Source: an uncultured Prevotellaceae bacterium (GTDB taxonomy: Bacteria; Bacteroidota; Bacteroidia; Bacteroidales; Bacteroidaceae). Taken from it: 36,786 nt of DNA. The notes beneath the pieces are model-generated. The model saw only the letters and a program-made list of their open reading frames with translations. It ran no database searches and was not told the origin of the DNA. The translations under genes were made by a program, and so were the position numbers. Location: contig CAMVFC010000022.1 of the NCBI GenBank assembly GCA_947166655.1, positions 1 through 36,786 of the forward strand, read 5' to 3'. Below, piece by piece: positions 19,251-28,090 of this stretch (within the stretch, counting starts at the first letter, position 1; each line of letters begins with the position of its first letter).

Positions 19251-19492
19251 CGGTCTTATAGACGGCACCGGTGCCGCTGCCCTCCTGCAGCATTCGCCCG
19301 CCAGACGGGCGATGCCCGCCGCGCTCTCCGGCCCGCCGCTCTCCCGTCTGCAAACAAAAATACGTGACAGCTGATTGAGTGGCAATCTGCTATCACGTAC
19401 CCTGTCGGAAAGAGGCGATGACATAAGTGTGCAATCTCGTGAGAGCAAGTATTGATTATTAGGCAGTTAAGTTGTTGGGAAATGTTGTTTTT

Positions 19493-19963
19493 TCAAATTT
19501 TTGTCCCCAATTCGGCACGAGACAAGGGGGATATGCCTGCCTTTAGGCAGGCAGCTTGTAGTAATGAGTACTCTTCCAACAGCTGATTGTTCGTGTCAAC
19601 CAGTCGGAAATAGGCCTCACGCAGCCGACGGATCTCATCACGGGCATCTGCAAGGTCCTGACGGTAAGCCATACACAGCTCTTTATAGTCATCCCCTTTT
19701 GGACGAAAGAAACTATGCCCTAAAGTGTCGACATCGTCACGCAACGGAGAACCCTCACCCGTAAGAAGGTAGTCTTTATTAACTGTCGGATACATTTCAA
19801 TTATTTTGGACACGTCTTCTGATGAGATCCCGTCGCTTTTTATTTTGCCAAGCGAATTGACCCATCCAGCAGAACGTCCAATGCTCAAAGACAACTGCCG
19901 CATGGATATTCCCAGTGCTTCGCCGACGGCCATTAGGCGCAGCTGTATCATCTTTTTTGCCAT
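19493..19963 (-). CDS. XRE/CI-like repressor of the phage-like element
   Basis: AVGEALGISMRQLSLSIGRSAGWVNSLGK...YPTVNKDYLLTGEGSPL typical of Bacteroidales phage repressors; divergent from early genes. Start at MAKKMIQ. Confidence 0.75.
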   Translation of the reverse strand: MAKKMIQLRLMAVGEALGISMRQLSLSIGRSAGWVNSLGKIKSDGISSEDVSKIIEMYPTVNKDYLLTGEGSPLRDDVDTLGHSFFRPKGDDYKELCMAYRQDLADARDEIRRLREAYFRLVDTNNQLLEEYSLLQAACLKAGISPLSRAELGTKI

Positions 19964-19989
19964 AGATATATAAAATTTTGGATAAATAT

Positions 19990-20020
19990 TTTGATGTATC
20001 GAATATATTATATACTTTTG
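19990..20020 (+). promoter_or_regulatory. Early promoter with palindromic operator candidate
   Basis: TTTG (19990-19993) - N19 - TACTTTTG (20013-20020) matches the Bacteroides -33 TTTG / -7 TAnnTTTG pattern; imperfect dyad GTATcgAATATATTatATAC at 19996-20015. Confidence 0.7.
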
Positions 20021-20069
20021 CCAAAGTTTTCTATGTTTCTGCCACAAATATACAATTTATTTCAATTAT

Positions 20070-20336
20070 ATGGTGCAACATAAAATTTATTTTTTCGACA
20101 AAGCTTACGGCAAGGTGCCTGTGTCTGAGGTGAAGAATGTGCGAGAGGAACTGATCGCAGTCATTTCCCCTGGTAGGATCTCGACATTTTACAAGTACCT
20201 TAGCTGCGGTTGCCGAGACATCCGGCTTCCTTTGTTCGAGGCAATCACAGAGGTCTTCGTACGCCATGGCATCCCTGCCAAAAAAGTATGGCGTACCGAA
20301 CTTATCGAAGGATCCCTTAAACAAGAATCAGTATGA
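20070..20336 (+). CDS. Small HTH-like early protein
   Basis: 88-aa ORF directly downstream of the early promoter; overlaps the next ORF start; helical HTH-like pattern. Confidence 0.6.
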   Translation: MVQHKIYFFDKAYGKVPVSEVKNVREELIAVISPGRISTFYKYLSCGCRDIRLPLFEAITEVFVRHGIPAKKVWRTELIEGSLKQESV

Positions 20337-20758
20337 ACCGTGTCAAAGGCTCCCGCAGCTGGAGTGCTGAAGAAGATGAGATCGTACGGCAAAACGCCGG
20401 GATGATGTCGTTTGCCGACCTCGCTGACCTGCTGCCTGGACGTTCGGCCCTGGCCGTCCAGCTTTATATATACAGACGGAAATATCCTATCCGGCGTGTG
20501 CTGAAACGTCCCATAGTCAAGCTGATGCTTCGCACTAAATTTGGCGACGAAACGCTTTTCACGCCCAACAAGGCGTTCTACGCAAGAGCAGGCATGAGCA
20601 GCGTGCGATTCAACCGACTGGCACAGGGCTACACGCAACCGACGCAGGACGAGATCATCAAGTTGTCTCGGGCACTCAATATGCAGCCGGAAGAGATGCT
20701 GCAGCTGCAGGATGCGACGCAACTGGACTTGTTCGAACAGATGAAGGAAGGAAAATGA
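20333..20758 (+). CDS. Putative SANT/Myb-like plus XRE-like DNA-binding protein
   Basis: N-terminal SRSWSAEEDEIVRQNAG..SFADLADLLPGRSALAVQLY; C-terminal YARAGMSSVRFNRLAQGYTQPTQDEIIKLSRALNMQPEEML. Confidence 0.65.
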   Translation: MNRVKGSRSWSAEEDEIVRQNAGMMSFADLADLLPGRSALAVQLYIYRRKYPIRRVLKRPIVKLMLRTKFGDETLFTPNKAFYARAGMSSVRFNRLAQGYTQPTQDEIIKLSRALNMQPEEMLQLQDATQLDLFEQMKEGK

Positions 20759-20776
20759 AAACAAAAAACTTAAAAT

Positions 20777-20998
20777 ATGAGGACAGACTATAGCATACAT
20801 CCACCACATAACAACTACGTGGCAACTCTCACTATCAGAGGCACAAAAAATGACTTCGTTGCCATAGGGCTAATGCTCCAGAAATGTTTGGAGGATCCAT
20901 CAACGAGCAAGGAAGACCTCGAAGAGCATAAGATAATCTCGGAGATACTGGAAGAAGTTGATGCAGTTGTCAACTATTTTAACGATATAAACATATAA
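20777..20998 (+). CDS. Hypothetical small protein
   Basis: 73-aa ORF in the co-directional early cluster. Confidence 0.5.
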   Translation: MRTDYSIHPPHNNYVATLTIRGTKNDFVAIGLMLQKCLEDPSTSKEDLEEHKIISEILEEVDAVVNYFNDINI

Positions 20999-21010
20999 TA
21001 GATAAAGAAA

Positions 21011-21238
21011 ATGGAAGGATATAGGATTGCAGACTTCGAACAGGCTCTACCGGCTGGAGCTGTAATTGACGAAGTCGTCTACAAAAGCAAGGCCGGACTG
21101 CACGTGAAATATGTACATGGGCAGGTGCAGGATGTCTCGACGATACGGGTCACCTGGGATGACGACGGCAAATGCTACAAGAGGACCAACTGGCAGCGAC
21201 TACGGCAGTTTGATTTGAAGCTGAAGCCTGGTGCTTGA
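21011..21238 (+). CDS. Hypothetical small protein
   Basis: 75-aa ORF, overlaps the start of the primase ORF. Confidence 0.5.
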   Translation: MEGYRIADFEQALPAGAVIDEVVYKSKAGLHVKYVHGQVQDVSTIRVTWDDDGKCYKRTNWQRLRQFDLKLKPGA

Positions 21239-24203
21239 TTCCCTGATTTCAAAAATCACCCCCCCCGATATGATCAAGAAAGAAAATGTCCTGAACAGGA
21301 CCGACGGAGGATTGAAGATCCTCCTGGACTACTACCCTCAGGCCGAGCAGGTGGTGGGGACGAAAAATAAGTTCCGGATGCGCCGCGACGAGAGGACACC
21401 CAGTGCCACCATCCGGCAGAAGCAGGACGGAACGTGGGTGGTTACAGACTTCGGCGACGACGGGCACGAGATGAATGCCATCGACGTGGCCATGAAGGAG
21501 GACCGGCTGTCCTTCCGCGAGGCGGTGCTGCGCCTGGCAGCGAGATATGGGGTGTCGGACGAGCTGAAACGAGAGGTGAACCGCCCTCGAGTAGAGGAAC
21601 GCGCTGCCAAGCCGGACGAGAAGGAGGGCGCGGAGTTCTACGAGCTGAACGAGGAGATGACAGACGAGGAACTGCGCCTGCTGGGGCCGCTGGTGACGCA
21701 GGAGCACGTCGACACGCTGCACTGGCACTCGGTGAAGTGGTGGGCGCGGGTAAAGGACCGGCGGGTGAAGGTGAAATACTCGACGCCGACGTTTCCCATC
21801 TTTCTACGCGAATGTGTCGTCAAGGAAGGGAACGAAGGCGCACAGACAGAACGGTTTTTCAAGATCTACGAGCCGCTGAACTACGACAAGGGGTTCCGCT
21901 TCAAGTACTACCCGGCAGGCGCTAAGCCCCGACGATACGTGAATGGGCTGTATGAGCTGCGACAGGCATACCGGAAATACAATGCAGAGGAGGAAGCGGC
22001 GTTCAAGAACGATCCGCGGAACGAGGACAAGCCCTACAAGGAGAAGAAACTGCCCGAGGCCTTCATCTGCTCGGGCGAGAGGGACGCGCTGTGCGTGCGC
22101 TCGCTGGGCTACTGGCCGCTGTGGTTCAACTCGGAGACGTACAACGTCGACGAGAGAGAGATGAAGGAGATCATGAAATACGTCGAGGTATTGTACAATA
22201 TCCCGGACATCGACGAGACAGGCATCCGTCGGGGCACACAGCTGGCCCTGCAGTACATCGACATCCACACGATATGGCTGCCACAAAAGTACATGGCGGG
22301 GTTCACGGACATGCGCGGCAAGGGGTACAAGGACTTCCGCGACTGGATGGAGGCCAAGGACAACCAGGGGCCGAAGGCATTCCGGCAGCTGCTGAACATG
22401 GCCATGCCGGCGAAATTCTGGTGGTCGAAGCTGAACACTCGAACGAATCAATGGGACCACCAGATCGATACGGCGTGCCTGCATGAGTTCCTTCGCCTAA
22501 ACGGCTTCCAGACGCTGCATGACGACGATGTCGCGGCACCACAATACATACACATCAACGGCAATACGGTCAGACGCATCAACGCGAAGGATATCCGGGA
22601 GTTCATCATCAGCTGGGCGTCCAGCCACTACCTGCCCCGCGACATACGCAACCTCATCCTCAACAGCCCTAAGATACAGGGTCAGGCCCTGGAGAGCCTG
22701 GAAGAGGTGACGCTGGACTTCAGTAACTCAACGGCCTGCAGCCAGCTGTTCTTCTTCGAGAACACGACGGTGAAGGTAACGGCAGCCGGCATCGAGGACG
22801 GTGCAGCCGGACACTACGTCTGGGAGAAGGACGTCCAGCCGCACCGCCTGACGCTGATGGACGACATGTTCCGCATCGCCCGCGAGAAGGACGCCGAGGG
22901 CCGGGACGTCTGGGATATCGAGGTCTTCAGCCCGTCGGGGAAACCGGTGGGCACCGTGGCGTCGAAGTTCCTGGGCTACGTGATCAACTCTAGCCGGATA
23001 TACTGGCGCAAGGAGCTGGAGGAGAACCTGGCAGGAATGGACCCGAGTGCTGCAGAGGCTTACCGCCAGGCACATCACTTCGACATCGCCGGAGAAGGGC
23101 TGACGGCGGAGGAGGTGCGCATCCAGAAGCAGAACCTCATCTCCAAGATCTTCGCCATCGGCTACCTGCTGCACCGCTACAAGGAGGCGTCGAAGACGTG
23201 GGCGCCGTACTGCATGGACAACAAGGTGGGGCAGGACGGCGAATGCAACGGGCGCTCAGGCAAGAGTTTCCTCATCAAGAGCATCTCGACGCTGATGAAG
23301 ACGGTGAAGCTGAGCGGCCGCAACCCTCGCCTGATGGACAACCCTCACGTATTCGACCAGGTGACGCGCCACACAGACCTGCTACTGGTGGACGACTGCT
23401 CGCAGTACTTCGACACCGGCCTGCTGTACGACGTGATCACGGGCGACATGACCGTCAACCCGAAGAACAACCAGAGCTACACCATCCCCTATGCCGAGAG
23501 CCCTAAGATCGCCTTCACCACGAACTACGTTCCGATGAATTTCGCGCCCTCCACGGAGGCACGCCTGCTGTTCGTCGTGTTCTCGGACTATTACCACGAG
23601 AAGAGCCAGGAGAACGACTACCTGGAGAGCCGGAGCATCTACAACGACTTCGGAAAGGAACTCTACGGCCGCGACTACAGCGAGGCCGAGTGGAACGCCG
23701 ACTATAATTTCATGATGCAGTGCTGCCGCTTCTACCTCTCCCTGGCGCCGGAGAACCTGAAGCTGCAGCCGCCGATGGGCGACATCATGCTGCGCAAGTA
23801 CCGGGCGGACATGGGATCGAACTTCGAAGACTGGGCAGAGGTGTACTTCTCTCCGGAGAGCGGCAACCTGGACCGCTTCATCCCACGGTCGGAGGTCTTC
23901 GAGTGCTTCCGCCTGCAGACAGGCCTGCACAAATGGACACCTAACCGGTTCAAACGTGCACTTCAGGGCTTCGCACAGTTCCACCGCGACCGTCTTGAGC
24001 TGGACCCCGAAGAACTGCGCAACAGCAGCGGACGAATCATCAGAAAAGGCGCCGACGGCCGAACGACAGAGATGTACTTCATGCGCACACGCTCCGGACA
24101 GTTCGGTGACGCCGGATCCGAGACTCCGACTCAACAGTCACTACCCTTCTCCGCCCCAGAGGACGGAGAGATTGACTGGGATGCGATGCAATCAGATAAA
24201 TGA
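21231..24203 (+). CDS. Primase-helicase: CHC2-like N-terminus, TOPRIM, SF3 helicase
   Basis: CHC2-like RRDERTPSATIRQKQDGTWVVTDFGDDGHEMNAIDVAM (no Cys), TOPRIM-like FICSGERDALCVRSLGYWPLW...DIDETG, Walker A NGRSGKSFLI, Walker B DLLLVDDC, SF3 motif C KIAFTTNYVP. Confidence 0.88.
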   Translation: MLDSLISKITPPDMIKKENVLNRTDGGLKILLDYYPQAEQVVGTKNKFRMRRDERTPSATIRQKQDGTWVVTDFGDDGHEMNAIDVAMKEDRLSFREAVLRLAARYGVSDELKREVNRPRVEERAAKPDEKEGAEFYELNEEMTDEELRLLGPLVTQEHVDTLHWHSVKWWARVKDRRVKVKYSTPTFPIFLRECVVKEGNEGAQTERFFKIYEPLNYDKGFRFKYYPAGAKPRRYVNGLYELRQAYRKYNAEEEAAFKNDPRNEDKPYKEKKLPEAFICSGERDALCVRSLGYWPLWFNSETYNVDEREMKEIMKYVEVLYNIPDIDETGIRRGTQLALQYIDIHTIWLPQKYMAGFTDMRGKGYKDFRDWMEAKDNQGPKAFRQLLNMAMPAKFWWSKLNTRTNQWDHQIDTACLHEFLRLNGFQTLHDDDVAAPQYIHINGNTVRRINAKDIREFIISWASSHYLPRDIRNLILNSPKIQGQALESLEEVTLDFSNSTACSQLFFFENTTVKVTAAGIEDGAAGHYVWEKDVQPHRLTLMDDMFRIAREKDAEGRDVWDIEVFSPSGKPVGTVASKFLGYVINSSRIYWRKELEENLAGMDPSAAEAYRQAHHFDIAGEGLTAEEVRIQKQNLISKIFAIGYLLHRYKEASKTWAPYCMDNKVGQDGECNGRSGKSFLIKSISTLMKTVKLSGRNPRLMDNPHVFDQVTRHTDLLLVDDCSQYFDTGLLYDVITGDMTVNPKNNQSYTIPYAESPKIAFTTNYVPMNFAPSTEARLLFVVFSDYYHEKSQENDYLESRSIYNDFGKELYGRDYSEAEWNADYNFMMQCCRFYLSLAPENLKLQPPMGDIMLRKYRADMGSNFEDWAEVYFSPESGNLDRFIPRSEVFECFRLQTGLHKWTPNRFKRALQGFAQFHRDRLELDPEELRNSSGRIIRKGADGRTTEMYFMRTRSGQFGDAGSETPTQQSLPFSAPEDGEIDWDAMQSDK

Positions 24204-24336
24204 TTTTGTAATCCTTTCTTTAATTAGGCAATGGCCCTGGCTGGCACGTGAGTGTAGGCCGGGGCCTCTCGTATTCTTTCAGGGCGGGCGGCCACCGCCT
24301 CCGACCTCTCACACTCTTCCCTATTTTCACTCAAAA

Positions 24337-24590
24337 TTTTTGTAACTTTGTAACCAAGAGGGAAGGAAAAGCATAATCTTTTGAAAAAGAGTAAGAAAAG
24401 AGGGTTACAAATTCGGTTACAAATTCGGTTACAAATTCGGGGCGATTTGTAACCACACCCCGAAGGCTACAGCCGGACAATCCGGTTACAACTCCGTCAG
24501 GACCCGAAAAAAATGTAACCCCATATTTGTAACCTATCAGAAGCGCATAAGAATCAATATTTTACACGCATTTTTTCAAAAGGTTACAAA
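24337..24590. repeat. GTTACAA/TTGTAAC iteron cluster, candidate replication origin
   Basis: Three exact tandem 12-mers GGTTACAAATTC at 24403-24414, 24415-24426, 24427-24438; inverted ATTTGTAACC at 24445-24454 and 24525-24534; further copies near 24337-24355, 24484, 24513 and 24582. Confidence 0.85.
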
Positions 24591-24652
24591 ATTACAGTTT
24601 TTTTGCGTGATTTTATATCACCTCACGCACAAGTGCAGAATCTTTTTACTAT

Positions 24653-24660
24653 CTTTGCAC
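24653..24660 (+). promoter_or_regulatory. Promoter-like -7 element (TATCTTTG)
   Basis: TAnnTTTG within ttttttactatctttgcacgg, about 20-25 bp upstream of the ATG; coordinates approximate. Confidence 0.5.
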
Positions 24661-24678
24661 GGAAAACGAGATGGAATA

Positions 24679-25272
24679 ATGAAGAAAAACCGCTATATCG
24701 TCTGGATCCACGTGGCACCTTACGTCTGCCGATACCTGGTGGACAATTTCGGCGTATCTGACCCTGAGGTCAGGAACCTGGTGGACATTCGGGCCGATGC
24801 CCAGCTGATGGCCTTCTTCTCGCCACGCCTTGTTAAGGCTTCCCACCGGTACGACAGAAAAAAGAACGGTGCTCCATCGCGACACTATCGCACGGTTAAG
24901 GTGGGTCTCCTGATCTCAGCTGACCAATTCACACGCAGCGGATGGGCATTATCTCCGACAGACGAGGACGCGCTTGCCAAGCTATTGGAAAAAAGATGCC
25001 ACGGAATACTGATGGCATTCCTCGCCGGGTACTACATGCTCACAGGCGACCTGGCGGCCAGCATCAGGGCGTTCTACCGACGCTTCCACCAGACAGAGGA
25101 CACATGGCCTTACGACTCCATACGGAAAATATGGAACCGAACGTTCACACCTGCAGAGAAAATGTCGCTCAAAGATGACAAAATAGAACATTTCGTGGAA
25201 AAATTTTTGGTGAAGTTGTCCCAATTTGGGACAATATCAAAAAAAGGACTCTCATTATATGAAGAAGATTGA
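24679..25272 (+). CDS. Hypothetical protein adjacent to the iteron cluster
   Basis: Start at atgaagaaaaaccgc, preceded by TATCTTTGC promoter-like element; no family recognised. Confidence 0.65.
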   Translation: MKKNRYIVWIHVAPYVCRYLVDNFGVSDPEVRNLVDIRADAQLMAFFSPRLVKASHRYDRKKNGAPSRHYRTVKVGLLISADQFTRSGWALSPTDEDALAKLLEKRCHGILMAFLAGYYMLTGDLAASIRAFYRRFHQTEDTWPYDSIRKIWNRTFTPAEKMSLKDDKIEHFVEKFLVKLSQFGTISKKGLSLYEED

Positions 25273-25738
25273 TTTTGATTTCGACAACGTCGGCGGTCTC
25301 GCACACCTCTATCTCATTGATGCCTCCGGCCTGCTCAGGTGTGACGTGAATGTCAAGAATGGGCATGTGCGACCGGTCATCGCATCTGAGAATATGATTT
25401 ATGACATCGCAGTCTATGCGGGCGACAACTTCGCTTTCACCGAAAATCTCCTCGAAGAGGACACCGGCGAGGTGTATGACGTCGCGATCAGCGGCTTCAT
25501 ACCCAAAATGGACAACATTATGACCGTGGCCGAGATGGAGAGGAAGGAATGGATTGCCGTGCATCAGGATGCCAACGGCAACTTACTCATCTCCGGAACT
25601 AAAGAGATGCCGTTGCGCTTCATCAGCAATAAAACGACGGGGACCGCACCTACCCGAAATGCAACAGCGTTTACCCTCGTGGGGAAGCTGACATGCCCAA
25701 GCAAGGCGTGTGACAGCTGGGTTCTTAGCTCTAACTGA
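25259..25738 (+). CDS. Putative structural protein, divergent member of the DNVGG family
   Basis: DFDNVGGLAHLYLIDASGLLR..., C-terminal TTGTAPTRNATAFTLVGKLTCPSKA resembles TTGTAVTDKNNVPLRFQYSCPRK of the 28091 ORF. Confidence 0.55.
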   Translation: MKKIDFDFDNVGGLAHLYLIDASGLLRCDVNVKNGHVRPVIASENMIYDIAVYAGDNFAFTENLLEEDTGEVYDVAISGFIPKMDNIMTVAEMERKEWIAVHQDANGNLLISGTKEMPLRFISNKTTGTAPTRNATAFTLVGKLTCPSKACDSWVLSSN

Positions 25739-25770
25739 CGTTAAAAGAAGCTGTTTGCGTCTCAAAGATT

Positions 25771-25799
25771 ACGCTGCAGAGGTATTACCTTTGCAGCGT
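25771..25799 (+). promoter_or_regulatory. Putative late promoter -7 element inside a 29-bp near-palindrome
   Basis: ACGCTGCAGAGGTA-T-TACCTTTGCAGCGT, one mismatched pair; contains TACCTTTG (25786-25793), immediately upstream of the capsid cassette. Confidence 0.6.
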
Positions 25800-25821
25800 A
25801 TTATTATATATATATATATGT

Positions 25822-26934
25822 ATGAAACAAGCAGTCTTAAAGATCTACGGACCCATCGACAGCTACGGATGGCAACTGTACCGCGTGCGATCATTCCTCG
25901 CCGAACACGCCAAGGATGACGTCATCATCGATGTCAACAGCCTGGGAGGTGCTGTCAACGACGCCATGATGATATCAAAGGAAATTCAGGAACACGGCAA
26001 CGTGACAGTGCGCCTGCTGGCGTTCTGCGCCAGTGCCGTGACATGGATGGCCTATGGCGCCAAACGCGTGGAGATTGCCGACGACGCCCTGTGGCTCTGT
26101 CATCAGGCTTCCGTCCGCGTGGATATCTATACCTCGATGAACGCTGATGAACTGGAGCAGGCCATCTCGGACCTGCAAAAATCGAAGAAAATGGCGGAAG
26201 CCATGGATCTCATCATCGCACGCAAGTACCTGAACAAGGCTACTGCCAACGGCAAGGAAACCAACCTGGCGAAGGTACTCGACCTCATGAAGGAGGAAAA
26301 ATACCTCACCGCTCAGGAGGTCCTGGATCTGGGCTTCGTAGACGCGATCATCACTGGTGCCAAGAGCATGACGCAGGAAGTGCGGCAGTTCGTGGTCGAG
26401 AACCACGCTGAACTGCAGATGCCTGACGTGCCTGCCCCTGCAGCACAACAGGAAGAGGAGGGACTGGTGACACGCGTGCGCAACATCGTGGCGGAACTCT
26501 TCGGTACTCGACAGCCGGAGAAACCTATAGAGAACAAAGAACCCGACAAACAACCCCAAAACCAAAGTGAAATGAAGAAACAGTTTATTCTCATCAACGC
26601 GCTGCTCGCCGTAGCCACGCTGGAGGCAGGCGAGGACGGCAAGGTCACGATCACACAAGACCAGCTGCAGACCATCGAAGATGCACTGGCACAGAAGAAG
26701 ATCGCAGACCAGGCTGTCAAGGAGGCCACAGAGGCTCTCGACGCCATCAGCGATAACGTGAAGTCCATCGAGGGACTGAAGAACAAGGTCATGGCTGTGA
26801 AGACCGTGCTCGACCGCACACCTCTCATGGCTCCTGTCACTACCACTCCCCAGCAGACAGAGGAGCAGAAGAAAGCAAAAGAGCTGGAAGAGTCCGCAAA
26901 GGACGAAGTTAACCAGTATGTCCGCAATCTCTAA
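25822..26934 (+). CDS. ClpP-like prohead protease fused to scaffold-like C-terminal domain
   Basis: YGPIDSYGW..DVIIDVNSLGGAVNDAMMI..LAFCASAVTWMAYGAK..LCHQAS (S49/ClpP-like) followed by a charged coiled-coil region; directly upstream of the MCP. Confidence 0.85.
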   Translation: MKQAVLKIYGPIDSYGWQLYRVRSFLAEHAKDDVIIDVNSLGGAVNDAMMISKEIQEHGNVTVRLLAFCASAVTWMAYGAKRVEIADDALWLCHQASVRVDIYTSMNADELEQAISDLQKSKKMAEAMDLIIARKYLNKATANGKETNLAKVLDLMKEEKYLTAQEVLDLGFVDAIITGAKSMTQEVRQFVVENHAELQMPDVPAPAAQQEEEGLVTRVRNIVAELFGTRQPEKPIENKEPDKQPQNQSEMKKQFILINALLAVATLEAGEDGKVTITQDQLQTIEDALAQKKIADQAVKEATEALDAISDNVKSIEGLKNKVMAVKTVLDRTPLMAPVTTTPQQTEEQKKAKELEESAKDEVNQYVRNL

Positions 26935-26956
26935 CGCTAAATAAATAATTATCAAA

Positions 26957-28072
26957 ATGGATCCAACTAAACCTATCGACATTACAGGGGTCATTGGAGC
27001 TGTAAAAAAGCACCAAGACCTGCTGGTTTCTGTCCGCGACAAGGATGCTGCAGCCCTGCTTAGTCTTTTCGCGTCGATCCCCGGTGTTAAAGACAGCATC
27101 GTCATTGGACGTACCGAGCTGGGCAGCGTGAGCCGTGGCTACACCGGCGAGTTTTTGGGACAACTGAAGAGCGGTGCCATCAAGCCTCGCACTCTTAAAG
27201 TATACCGAGTCGTCATGGAACTTGAGGACGAGCCAGAACGCCTCCGTCGCACGTATATTGCTGAAGTGTATGGACATATCGTTCCGAACACACACCCCTT
27301 CGAGGTCTGGCTGAACAACTACGGCATCCAGTGCGCCTCTGAGGACCTGGCAGCCGGACTGCTCTGTGCCATGCGCAACGAGGCGAAGCTGAAGGATGGC
27401 GTACAGTACGCCTTCGACGGACCACTCACCATCGTCGAAAAGGAAATCGCCGCCGGAGAAATCTCCGTGGCCAAGGGCAATATGTACACCACGGGCATTC
27501 TGACACGTGCCAACGTGGGCGACAAGTTGCTGGCTATGTGGCGCAGCCGACCCAAGAGTTTCCGCGACAAGCCCTCAGAGATGTGGATCAGCTCCGATGT
27601 CATGGACTTGTACACCGACTGGCTCGAGGATCAGGGCGTGCATGTCTCCGGTACCACGGGCGAGGCTACTGATGAGACTACCTATCTGCGTAATACGGGC
27701 AAGAAGGTAAAACTCGTCGAGGTGCCCTACATGCCTGAAGGATGTCAGTTCGTGCAGCTGATGGAGCCACGTACCATCTTCTATGGTTTCGACAAGAGCT
27801 CCGACATGAAGCAGCTGCTCCCCTTCGCCAGTGGCAACCCCTACCACTACACGGCGACGGGATCCTACCTCATCGGATTCCAGCTGGTGAGCATCAACAA
27901 GCTCATCTACTGCTGCAACGACCAACCCATCGTGACCTACACCGCCGCAACGGACACCGCCGGCAAGAAACCCATCGAAGAGGGGTGGTTTGTCAAGAAT
28001 GGTGACAAGTACGAGCTCTCAACGGACGAGAGCGTGCAGCAGGGCACCGACTACTATGTCCGTAATGTCTAA
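26957..28072 (+). CDS. Major capsid protein (HK97-type)
   Basis: 371 aa following the protease/scaffold; GILTRANVGDKLLAMWRSRPKSFRDKPSEMWISSDVMDLYTDWL and C-terminal FIGFQ-like region consistent with HK97-fold MCPs. Confidence 0.72.
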   Translation: MDPTKPIDITGVIGAVKKHQDLLVSVRDKDAAALLSLFASIPGVKDSIVIGRTELGSVSRGYTGEFLGQLKSGAIKPRTLKVYRVVMELEDEPERLRRTYIAEVYGHIVPNTHPFEVWLNNYGIQCASEDLAAGLLCAMRNEAKLKDGVQYAFDGPLTIVEKEIAAGEISVAKGNMYTTGILTRANVGDKLLAMWRSRPKSFRDKPSEMWISSDVMDLYTDWLEDQGVHVSGTTGEATDETTYLRNTGKKVKLVEVPYMPEGCQFVQLMEPRTIFYGFDKSSDMKQLLPFASGNPYHYTATGSYLIGFQLVSINKLIYCCNDQPIVTYTAATDTAGKKPIEEGWFVKNGDKYELSTDESVQQGTDYYVRNV

Positions 28073-28090
28073 CATCTAACAGATACAACT

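Noticed and set aside
19509-19521. AATTCGGCACGAG, identical to a common cDNA-library EcoRI adaptor
   Set aside because: Preceded by C rather than G, and it lies in frame inside the repressor C-terminus (SRAELGTKI); most likely coincidence.
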